Positions 1 through 5,629 of a DNA stretch of 5,629 nt are shown in pieces (position 1 is the first letter of the stretch; the number at the start of each line of letters is the position of its first letter). A program made the translations under genes and the position numbers. The stretch comes from Rhodospirillales bacterium (lineage in GTDB: Bacteria; Pseudomonadota; Alphaproteobacteria; Micavibrionales; UBA2020): assembly GCA_023266795.1 (NCBI GenBank), contig JAHFPI010000044.1:1-5629 (forward strand), given 5' to 3'. The notes under the pieces were generated by a model. It was not told the origin of the DNA. It saw only the letters and a list, made by a program, of their open reading frames with translations, and did not search any database.

Positions 1-1041
1 GCCAAAGCCGTCAAGGAAACGCTGGAGCGTATCGCCGGCAGCAATAAAGCTTCGGAAAAAGTCGAAGAAAAACGCGCCGCCAAAAAAGGCGATATCGTCG
101 TGATCGATTTTGACGGCACTGTGGACGGCAAGCCGTTCCCCGGCATGAAGGGCAATGACTTTTCGCTGGAGCTGGGCACCAAAAGCTTTATCGATACCTT
201 CGAAGACCAGCTCGTCGGCACCAAGGCGGGCGATCACAAGACTGTGAAAGTGACCTTCCCGAAAGATTACGGGCAGGAGCAGCTGCGCGGCGTTGCCGCC
301 GTTTTCGAGGTCGATGTGAAAGAGCTGCGTACGCCGGTTGTGCCCAAGCTGGACGATACTTTTGCCAAATCGCTGGGTTTTGAAAGTCTGGCCAAAGTTG
401 AGGAAGCCATCGAGAAGCAGATCCAGAGCGAGTACGACCAGGTCGCGCGCATGAACATCAAACGCAATCTGCTGGACGCGCTGGATGAGGAACATGATTT
501 TGCCGTTCCGGCAGGCATGGTCGAAGCCGAGTTCCACGGCATCTGGCAGCAGCTCAAGGGCCATGCTCATCCCGATGATCCCAGCCATGTCCACGGACCC
601 GCCTGTGATCATGACCACGACAAGGGCACTCCGGAAGAAAAAGAGGAATATCAGGGAATCGCCGAACGGCGGGTCAAGCTGGGCCTCGTTCTGGCCGAGG
701 TCGGACGAATCAATAAAATAGAAGTAACCAGCCAGGAATTGCAGCAGGCCGTCGTTAACGAAGCCCGCCGCTACCCCGGAAAAGAGCGTCAAGTATTTGA
801 ATTTTATCAGAAAAATCAGAACGCGCTCGAGGGATTAAAAGCGCCTATTTATGAGGATAAAGTCGTTGACTTTGTTCTGGAAAGAGCTAATATAGTTATA
901 CGCCAAGTGACTATTGAGGAATTAACGAAGGCTACGGAGCAGGAAGCGCCTAAGAAAGCGAAATCTGCAAAGAAGTCTGAAGGAAAAGTTTCAAAAGAAA
1001 CTGACGAAAAGAAAGAATCGAAAAAGTCCGGCAAAAAATGA
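1..1041 (+). CDS. tig: Trigger factor, 3' part (start lies before the window)
   Basis: Ribosome-associated chaperone and peptidyl-prolyl isomerase that shields nascent chains at the exit tunnel. The frame is open from base 1 to the TGA at 1039-1041 (346 codons). A GTG at 100 is internal, because the codons before it already read as trigger factor (VEEKRAAKKGDIVVIDFDG). The FKBP-like PPIase domain covers about window residues 29-115 (IDFDGTVDG, FEDQLVGTKAG, VTFPKDY). The C-terminal chaperone domain follows, with AERRVKLGLVLAEVG and the FEFYQKN block matching the family. Roughly 125 N-terminal residues, including the ribosome-binding domain, are missing compared with the E. coli protein. Two oddities stand out: a His-rich loop at 562-621 in the C-domain, and a Lys/Ala/Ser-rich tail from about 934. 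The last 350 bases are AT-richer than the start. The next gene begins 89 bp downstream. Identity is certain; the tail and loop functions are unknown. Confidence 0.97.
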   Translation, partial: AKAVKETLERIAGSNKASEKVEEKRAAKKGDIVVIDFDGTVDGKPFPGMKGNDFSLELGTKSFIDTFEDQLVGTKAGDHKTVKVTFPKDYGQEQLRGVAAVFEVDVKELRTPVVPKLDDTFAKSLGFESLAKVEEAIEKQIQSEYDQVARMNIKRNLLDALDEEHDFAVPAGMVEAEFHGIWQQLKGHAHPDDPSHVHGPACDHDHDKGTPEEKEEYQGIAERRVKLGLVLAEVGRINKIEVTSQELQQAVVNEARRYPGKERQVFEFYQKNQNALEGLKAPIYEDKVVDFVLERANIVIRQVTIEELTKATEQEAPKKAKSAKKSEGKVSKETDEKKESKKSGKK

Positions 1042-1048
1042 TCGGACA

Positions 1049-1078
1049 CTGACAAAGACTAAAGCGAGCGGTGATAAC
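1049..1078 (+). promoter_or_regulatory. Candidate sigma70-type promoter before the enlarged clpP paralogue
   Basis: CTGACA (1049-1054, five of six bases match TTGACA) is followed after 18 bp by GATAAC (1073-1078, four of six match TATAAT). It lies in the 89-bp gap after tig, about 50 bp before the ATG at 1131. No convincing terminator follows tig, so read-through from tig is also possible. This is a match by eye only, and the -10 is weak. Confidence 0.35.
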
Positions 1079-1130
1079 TACTGAGTGTGCCTACCAAAAA
1101 CGACAAGCAAGCAAGAAAGGTACCTGAAAG

Positions 1131-2222
1131 ATGAAAGCCCAATATAATAAAGTTTCTGACGTACAATACATCAGCCCCGAGGCGTTGAAGTACTTTGAAG
1201 CCATGAAAGCCGCTCAGGCTGAAGGCGGCAATCTGGCCGACTACATCGACCAGGCCGGTATGGAAGCCCTGCGCAAAATCACAGGTTTTGCGGGCGGCGA
1301 TAAAGCTGAAGGCGGCGTCGTGCGTACGATCCCCTCCGTTACCGAGGTTGACCCCTCTACCGGCAGAACGACAGGTTATGACCTGTTCTCCCTGCTGATG
1401 AAACAGCGCATCATTCTGCTCGAAGGCCAAGTTGACGACACCATGGCGCAGATCGCCTGCGCTTCATTGCTCTATCTGAGCTCGTCTGCTTCCGGCGTTG
1501 ACCCGAAAGAGCCGATCACAATGCACATCAATTCTCCGGGCGGTTCCGTTATCGCGGGTCTGGCTATCTATGACACGATGCGTTTCGTTTCGTCACCGAT
1601 TACGACGATCGGCGTCGGCTATCAGGCATCGATGGGTTCCGTCCTGCTGGCGGCCGGCGACCATCGCATGATGACCGAAAATTCCCTGCTGATGATTCAC
1701 TCCCTCGGCAGCGGCGGCGAAGGCAAGATATCGGATCTGGACATCAGCAATGATTTCTCGGAACGCCTCTTTGAAAAACTGAAAGACATCTATGTTCGTC
1801 ACATCGGCCTGACCCACGAGTTCTGGGATCTGGCACTGGAGCGTGATACATGGCTGTCAGCCGATCAGGCTCTGAAGATGGGCTTTATTCATGAAGTTGT
1901 TAAAAACAGCCCGAAAAAGGCAACGGCTTATGAGAAAGAATCCATCCGTGATGACTTCCAGAAAGCGAGAGAAGGACAAGTGCCGGATACTGCTCAGGGA
2001 ATCATTAACGTGCTGAACAACGTCAGTTCCAGAATGGGGGAAGCTTCAAAACTCCGCCCTGAACTGGTTACGGCATTGTCCCAGTTCCCGAGATTCTGGA
2101 CAAAGGCTAAACAGAAGGAGAAGGCTGCAGAAGCAAAGGCAACGGCTGTTTCCAACGACAATGAGGCGGCTCCGGCCTCGGCGGCGAAGAAGAAAACAGC
2201 TTCAGGCACTGCGCCTGCCTAA
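1131..2222 (+). CDS. Enlarged, divergent ClpP-family serine protease subunit
   Basis: A peptidase S14 (ClpP) subunit of 363 residues, against about 200 for the family. The fold covers about residues 66-258. The triad is present: Ser167 in GYQASMGSVLLAAG, His190 in LLMIHSLGSG, Asp239 in ALERDTWLS. HINSPGGSV (132-140) is the oxyanion/substrate strand motif. About 65 residues precede the fold with no signal-peptide look. About 105 follow it, first a helical-looking part and then an Ala/Lys-rich low-complexity end. The usual MIHQP motif reads MIHSL. The usual GQATDIEI handle start reads GKISDLDI. The axial-loop segment is PSVTEVDPSTGRTTGYDLFS. The two Tyr of the E. coli ATPase-docking groove (mature Y60, Y62) align with Thr130 and His132. 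The ATG at 1131 is fixed by an in-frame TGA at 1125; AAGAAAGG (1113-1120) is the likely ribosome binding site. It is probably a partner of, or alternative to, the standard ClpP encoded 100 bp downstream. Family membership is sure; its specific role is inference. Confidence 0.93.
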   Translation: MKAQYNKVSDVQYISPEALKYFEAMKAAQAEGGNLADYIDQAGMEALRKITGFAGGDKAEGGVVRTIPSVTEVDPSTGRTTGYDLFSLLMKQRIILLEGQVDDTMAQIACASLLYLSSSASGVDPKEPITMHINSPGGSVIAGLAIYDTMRFVSSPITTIGVGYQASMGSVLLAAGDHRMMTENSLLMIHSLGSGGEGKISDLDISNDFSERLFEKLKDIYVRHIGLTHEFWDLALERDTWLSADQALKMGFIHEVVKNSPKKATAYEKESIRDDFQKAREGQVPDTAQGIINVLNNVSSRMGEASKLRPELVTALSQFPRFWTKAKQKEKAAEAKATAVSNDNEAAPASAAKKKTASGTAPA

Positions 2223-2230
2223 AAAAGTTC

Positions 2231-2259
2231 TTAAACTAACCTTTCAAGCTTGCTAGTAT
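2231..2259 (+). promoter_or_regulatory. Candidate extended -10 promoter for clpP
   Basis: TGCTAGTAT at 2251-2259 is an extended -10 (TGn plus TAGTAT, four of six). A weak -35, TTAAAC (2231-2236), lies 17 bp upstream. A CTTAAA one base to the left resembles the heat-shock -35 CTTGAA, but the -10 does not fit that class well. The predicted start is near 2266, inside the left arm of the terminator at 2261-2296. It is the best candidate because only 25 bp separate the terminator T-run from the clpP ATG, leaving no room for a full promoter after the terminator. Confidence 0.4.
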
Positions 2260-2260
2260 G

Positions 2261-2296
2261 AGATGGTCGATCAGAAATGATCGGCCATCTTTTTTT
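2261..2296 (+). terminator. Strong Rho-independent terminator after the enlarged clpP paralogue
   Basis: A 12-bp stem (2262-2273 with 2278-2289; all Watson-Crick except one G-U at 2267/2284) closes on a GAAA tetraloop (2274-2277) and is followed by seven T (2290-2296). An outer A-T pair (2261/2290) can extend the stem. It starts 39 bp after the TAA of the upstream gene. It separates the two clpP genes into different transcripts unless read-through occurs. Confidence 0.93.
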
Positions 2297-2321
2297 GGTT
2301 TGAATAAACAAGGGGAACCCT

Positions 2322-2957
2322 ATGACGTACATTCCGGAGCAAATGAATACCCTGATACCGATGGTTGTCGAACAGACGGCGCGGGGTGAGCGTTCATACG
2401 ATATTTATTCCCGCCTGCTGAAAGAGCGGATTATTTTCCTCTCCGGTCAGGTGAACGACTATGTATCGAGCCTTGTTTGCGCGCAGCTGCTGTTTCTGGA
2501 GTCGGAGAACCCGAAGCGCGACATCTACATTTACATCAACTCGCCGGGCGGCGTTGTGACGTCGGGATTGGCCATGTACGACACCATGCAGTATATCAAG
2601 CCGGATGTGGCGACGGTATGCATCGGTCAGGCCTGCTCGATGGGTTCACTGCTGCTGGCGGCCGGCGCTGCCGGCAAGCGCTACAGCCTGCCCAATTCGC
2701 GGATCATGGTGCACCAGCCCTCCGGCGGCGCGCAGGGTCAGGCGACGGACATCGAAATTCAGGCGAAGGAAATCCTGAGCCTGCGTCAGCGGCTGAACGA
2801 CATTTACGTGAAGCACACGGGCCAGAAGCTGAAGATGATCGAGGAAGCTCTGGAGCGTGACCGCTTTATGTCAGCGGCGGACGCCAAGACTTTCGGTATT
2901 ATCGACCAGATCGTCGAGCGGCAGCCGTTTGACACGGGCGACAAGAAAGCGGCCTGA
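2322..2957 (+). CDS. clpP: ATP-dependent Clp protease proteolytic subunit ClpP
   Basis: Standard ClpP of 211 residues, the usual family length. In the cytoplasm it forms a 14-subunit barrel that degrades proteins unfolded and fed in by ClpX or ClpA. The canonical N-terminal segment is present (LIPMVVEQTARGERSYDIYS, residues 11-30, the axial-loop region), as is YINSPGGVVTSG (71-82). The triad is Ser106 (GQACSMGSLLLAAG), His131 (MVHQPSGG) and Asp180 (ERDRFMSA). Tyr69 and Tyr71 match the E. coli ATPase-docking tyrosines. The residue before the nucleophile is Cys105 where Ala is common. The handle keeps GQATDIEIQAKEIL. The start follows AGGGGA (2311-2316) at good spacing. The gene ends with tandem in-frame stops TGA TAA (2955-2960). 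It follows a terminator, so it likely has its own promoter at about 2231-2259. lon starts 162 bp downstream, where clpX would usually be. Confidence 0.98.
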   Translation: MTYIPEQMNTLIPMVVEQTARGERSYDIYSRLLKERIIFLSGQVNDYVSSLVCAQLLFLESENPKRDIYIYINSPGGVVTSGLAMYDTMQYIKPDVATVCIGQACSMGSLLLAAGAAGKRYSLPNSRIMVHQPSGGAQGQATDIEIQAKEILSLRQRLNDIYVKHTGQKLKMIEEALERDRFMSAADAKTFGIIDQIVERQPFDTGDKKAA

Positions 2958-3065
2958 TAACTCACCGAATAGTTCCATTTTCCGGCAATTACGCGGCGCG
3001 CCTGCGCAGTGAAATAAACGTAATATCCAATTCCGTAAAACGCAATCTTTGTAAAAAATAAACGA

Positions 3066-3094
3066 TTCAGGGCGCACAATATACATGGTAAAAT
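3066..3094 (+). promoter_or_regulatory. Candidate extended -10 promoter for lon
   Basis: TGGTAAAAT at 3086-3094 is an extended -10 (TGn plus TAAAAT, five of six). A poor -35, TTCAGG (3066-3071), lies 17 bp upstream. The predicted start is near 3101, giving a leader of about 19 bases with GAAAGG (3108-3113) as ribosome binding site. The extended -10 may compensate for the weak -35. No clear heat-shock promoter is visible, although lon is heat-induced in many bacteria. The rest of the 2958-3119 gap holds no gene that I can see and no T-run terminator after clpP. Confidence 0.45.
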
Positions 3095-3099
3095 GTGCG
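3073..3099. repeat. Inverted repeat CGCACA-N15-TGTGCG over the lon promoter
   Basis: CGCACA (3073-3078) and TGTGCG (3094-3099) are exact reverse complements separated by 15 bp. The second arm begins at the last base of the proposed -10, so the repeat frames the -10 and ends next to the predicted start. It could be an operator with half-sites two helical turns apart, or a chance match. The six-base arms make this weak. Confidence 0.3.
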
Positions 3100-3119
3100 T
3101 GTATTGCGAAAGGTAGAAA

Positions 3120-5534
3120 ATGCAGGAAACATCCGTCACAGCAGGCGTCAAATACCCGGTATTGCCCTTAAGGGATATCGTGGTGTTCCCGCACATGATC
3201 GTGCCGTTGTTCGTCGGGCGGGAGAAGTCCGTGCGCGCGCTGGAAGGCGCGATGCAGGAGGGCAAGCAGATCGTGCTGGTGACGCAGAAGTCCCCCCAGC
3301 AGGACGACCCCACGCCGGGAGACCTGTTCGATGTCGGTACGCTTGGAACGGTTCTGCAGCTTCTGAAGCTGCCGGACGGCACGGTGAAAGTGCTGGTTGA
3401 GGGGCTACGCCGCGTCAGGATCATTTCCTATACCGACAAATCCGAATATTTCGAGGGCTACGCCGAGGTTATACAGCCGTCACCGGTTAGCGGCGAGGCG
3501 ACGACGGCGCTGATGCGCACCTGCATCGCGCAGTTTGACCAGTACGTGAAACTGAACAAAAAGATCCCGCCGGAAATTATCGCCTCCATCAGCCAGATCG
3601 ACAATCCGGAGAAGCTGGCGGATACGGTGGCCTCGTATCTTTCGCTGAAGATCCCCGACCGCCAGAAACTTCTGGAGATAACGGATGTCGCCGAGCGTCT
3701 GGAGCAGATCTTCGGGTTCATGGAAGGTGAGATCGGCGTTCTGGAAGTTGAAAAACGCGTCCGGGGCCGCGTCAAGCGCCAGATGGAAAAGACCCAGCGG
3801 GAGTATTACCTGAACGAGCAGATGAAAGCCATTCACAAGGAACTCAACGAGGGTGAAGACGGCGTTGACGAACTGGGCGAGCTCGAACAAAAAATCAAGA
3901 AAGCCCGCATGAGCAAGGAAGCCAACGCCAAATGCCAGGCCGAGCTGAAAAAGCTCAGGCAGATGGGTCCGATGTCGGCGGAAGCGACGGTTGTCCGCAA
4001 CTACCTCGACTGGATGGTGTCTGTGCCGTGGAGCAAGCGCTCCAAAACCCTGAAGGACCTGAAATTCGCCGAGCAGGTGCTGGAAAAAGATCATTACGGC
4101 CTTGAAAAGGTCAAGGAGCGCATACTCGAGTATCTGGCGGTGCAGCTGCGCGCCAATAAAGTGAAGGGGCCTATCCTGTGCCTCGTCGGCCCGCCGGGCG
4201 TCGGCAAGACCTCGCTGGGAAAATCAATCGCCAGAGCTACCAACCGCAGCTTTGTCCGGATGTCTCTCGGCGGGGTGCGCGATGAGTCCGAAATTCGCGG
4301 CCACCGGAAAACCTACATCGGCTCCATGCCCGGAAAGATCATCCATGGCATGAAAAAGGCCAAAACGGTCAATCCGCTTTTCCTGCTGGATGAGATCGAC
4401 AAGCTCGGGCAGGACTGGCGGGGTGATCCTTCCTCGGCGCTGCTGGAAGTGCTGGATCCGGAACAGAACAATACATTCAATGACCACTATCTCGAAGTCG
4501 ATTATAACCTGTCGGATGTGATGTTTATCTGCACGGCCAATACGCTGGACGTGCCGCGACCCCTGATGGACCGCATGGAGATCATCCGTATTCCCGGCTA
4601 TACCGAAGACGAGAAGGTTGAAATCGCCAAGCGCCACCTGCTCAACAAGCAGCTGGAAGCGAACGGCCTTAAAAAAGGCGAGTTCGCAATCAGCGATGCC
4701 GCGTTGCGCCACCTGATCCGCTACTACACCCGCGAAGCCGGCGTGCGTAATCTGGAGCGCGAGATTTCCAATCTGGGACGCAAGGCGATCCGGGAAATCA
4801 TGCTGGGCAAAAAACAGACGATCTCCATTACGCCGAAGAATATCGAGAAATATGCCGGCGTACCGCGCTATCGTTTCGGGCAGGTGGAAGAGCTGGATCG
4901 TGTCGGCTGCGTCACCGGTCTTGCCTGGACGGAAGTGGGCGGCGAGTTGCTGCAGATTGAAGCCGTTACCGTTCCCGCTGCGAAGGGCGGCGGCAAGGTC
5001 ACCATGACCGGCAAACTGGGCGATGTAATGAAGGAATCCATTCAGGTTGCCGAGATGCTGGTGCGGTCACGCGCCAACGCGCTGGGGCTGAAATCGGATG
5101 TTTTCGAGTCGGTCGGCGTGCATATCCACGTGCCGGAGGGGGCTACTCCGAAGGACGGGCCTTCCGCAGGTCTGGCTATGGTAACCTCAATCGTTTCAGC
5201 GCTGACAGGTATCGCGGTCCACAAAGATATTGCCATGACGGGAGAAGTCGACCTGCTGGGTAATGCCTTGCCTATTGGTGGCCTGAAAGAAAAACTGTTG
5301 GCGGCGCTGCGCGGCGGCATCACCAAGGTTTTGATTCCAAAAGAAAATATTAAGGATCTGGCGGAAATTCCCGATAACGTGAAAAAGGGACTGGAGATTA
5401 TTCCGGTTATGACTATCACGGAGGTGTTGAAACAGGCGCTGCTGAAAATGCCAGAACCTGTGGAGGAAAAACCCGCTGTTGATGTTACGTCAAGACCCGC
5501 GGAAAACAAGCAAAAAGACGTGATTCACCATTGA
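3120..5534 (+). CDS. lon: ATP-dependent Lon protease
   Basis: Complete LonA-type AAA+ protease of 804 residues (E. coli: 784) that unfolds and degrades damaged and regulatory proteins as a cytoplasmic hexamer. The LON substrate-binding domain covers about residues 12-204 (PVLPLRDIVVFPHMIVPLFVG), followed by a helical coiled-coil linker at about 208-282. The AAA+ module has Walker A GPPGVGKT (357-364), Walker B FLLDEID (421-427; Asp424, Glu425), sensor-1 Asn474 in CTAN, a probable arginine finger Arg485 in LMDRMEIIR, and sensor-2 Arg543 in GVRNLER. The protease domain carries the Ser-Lys dyad: Ser682 in PKDGPSAGLAM and Lys725 in GGLKEKLLAAL, equivalent to E. coli Ser679 and Lys722. A charged tail of about 25 residues ending in HisHis extends past the fold. 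The ATG at 3120 is fixed by an in-frame TAG at 3114-3116 and by GAAAGG at 3108-3113. All catalytic residues are present and no frameshift is seen. An HU gene follows, as in many proteobacteria. Confidence 0.99.
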   Translation: MQETSVTAGVKYPVLPLRDIVVFPHMIVPLFVGREKSVRALEGAMQEGKQIVLVTQKSPQQDDPTPGDLFDVGTLGTVLQLLKLPDGTVKVLVEGLRRVRIISYTDKSEYFEGYAEVIQPSPVSGEATTALMRTCIAQFDQYVKLNKKIPPEIIASISQIDNPEKLADTVASYLSLKIPDRQKLLEITDVAERLEQIFGFMEGEIGVLEVEKRVRGRVKRQMEKTQREYYLNEQMKAIHKELNEGEDGVDELGELEQKIKKARMSKEANAKCQAELKKLRQMGPMSAEATVVRNYLDWMVSVPWSKRSKTLKDLKFAEQVLEKDHYGLEKVKERILEYLAVQLRANKVKGPILCLVGPPGVGKTSLGKSIARATNRSFVRMSLGGVRDESEIRGHRKTYIGSMPGKIIHGMKKAKTVNPLFLLDEIDKLGQDWRGDPSSALLEVLDPEQNNTFNDHYLEVDYNLSDVMFICTANTLDVPRPLMDRMEIIRIPGYTEDEKVEIAKRHLLNKQLEANGLKKGEFAISDAALRHLIRYYTREAGVRNLEREISNLGRKAIREIMLGKKQTISITPKNIEKYAGVPRYRFGQVEELDRVGCVTGLAWTEVGGELLQIEAVTVPAAKGGGKVTMTGKLGDVMKESIQVAEMLVRSRANALGLKSDVFESVGVHIHVPEGATPKDGPSAGLAMVTSIVSALTGIAVHKDIAMTGEVDLLGNALPIGGLKEKLLAALRGGITKVLIPKENIKDLAEIPDNVKKGLEIIPVMTITEVLKQALLKMPEPVEEKPAVDVTSRPAENKQKDVIHH

Positions 5535-5561
5535 GATTCTGTCTGGATACGGCATTATAAT
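5531..5561 (+). promoter_or_regulatory. Promoter for the HU gene, overlapping the end of lon
   Basis: A perfect -10 TATAAT lies at 5556-5561. TTGAGA (5531-5536, five of six match TTGACA) lies 19 bp upstream and contains the TGA stop of lon. The 19-bp spacer is longer than the ideal 17. The predicted start is near 5568, about 35 bases before the ATG at 5603. No T-run terminator separates lon from hup, so some read-through from lon is also possible. Confidence 0.65.
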
Positions 5562-5566
5562 TCCGT
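5549..5566. repeat. 18-bp near-palindrome centred on the HU promoter -10
   Basis: ACGGCATTATAATTCCGT reads almost the same on both strands: eight of nine base pairs are symmetric, with only C5553/T5562 mismatched. The centre lies inside TATAAT. The inner ATTATAAT is partly self-complementary simply because of the -10 box. The outer ACGG/CCGT arms are the added signal. Possible operator; no regulator is identifiable from this. Confidence 0.4.
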
Positions 5567-5602
5567 CGTCTAATCAGAAACCTATTGTGAAGGAGATTCC
5601 TC

Positions 5603-5629
5603 ATGAACAAGAACGAACTTATCGATTTC
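5603..5629 (+). CDS. hupB: HU-family DNA-binding protein, first nine codons
   Basis: Only MNKNELIDF is in the window. This matches the start of HU-type nucleoid proteins (E. coli HupB begins MNKSQLID). AGGAG (5591-5595) sits seven bases before the ATG. Position directly after lon is the classical place of hupB. HU dimers bend and compact DNA. The assignment rests on nine residues plus gene order, so IHF-like or other HU paralogues remain possible. Confidence 0.8.

Noticed and set aside
100..102. GTG at 100 as the true start of the first gene
   Set aside because: The upstream codons in the same frame are open to base 1 and read as trigger factor sequence, so the gene begins before the window.
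1026..1047. GTCCG...CGGAC hairpin spanning the tig stop codon as a terminator
   Set aside because: Only five base pairs with a 12-base loop and no T-run after it.
2230..2260. RpoH heat-shock promoter for clpP
   Set aside because: CTTAAA resembles the -35, but the -10 region does not fit the alphaproteobacterial heat-shock pattern well; the extended -10 reading is simpler.
2995..3009. GGCGCGCC and CTGCGCAG palindromes after clpP as terminator or operator
   Set aside because: Short adjacent palindromes without a stable long stem or T-run; likely chance in a GC-rich patch.
2958..3119. Remnant of clpX or a small gene in the clpP-lon gap
   Set aside because: No AAA+ motif or zinc-finger fragment is readable in any frame, and the sequence is AT-rich with stops.
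2804..4712. Long open frames on the - strand across clpP and lon (about 160-206 residues)
   Set aside because: They lie antisense to highly conserved protease genes, have no recognisable domains, and are expected by-products of codon bias.

Overview
The window is a protein quality-control locus, read entirely on the + strand. The order is trigger factor (3' part), an enlarged ClpP-family protease, a standard ClpP, Lon protease, and the first nine codons of an HU-type DNA-binding protein. Protein wording in ClpP, Lon and the trigger factor C-domain, together with the tig-clpP-lon-hup order, points to a proteobacterium, most likely an alphaproteobacterium of moderate GC. I cannot name the genus.

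Layout. Bases 1-1041 carry the PPIase and C-terminal domains of trigger factor, with a short His-rich loop and a Lys-rich tail. After 89 bp comes a 363-residue ClpP paralogue (1131-2222). It has an intact Ser-His-Asp triad but long extra ends and changed docking and axial residues. A strong Rho-independent terminator (2261-2296) closes this unit. A candidate promoter for the next gene lies just upstream of the terminator, with its predicted start inside the terminator stem. The standard clpP (2322-2957) follows, then a 162-bp gap with a candidate lon promoter and an inverted repeat, then complete lon (3120-5534). A 68-bp gap with a TATAAT promoter inside a near-palindrome leads to hup at 5603.

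How the genes fit together. Trigger factor handles nascent chains at the ribosome. ClpP subunits form the barrel protease that needs a Clp ATPase. Lon is a self-contained ATPase-protease. The usual proteobacterial order is tig-clpP-clpX-lon-hup. Here no clpX lies between clpP and lon, and an extra divergent clpP lies between tig and clpP. A mixed or specialised ClpP machine is therefore the most interesting inference from the window. The rest is ordinary housekeeping. I see no mobile element, CRISPR array, tRNA or rRNA, and no stretch over 300 bp lacks a gene.
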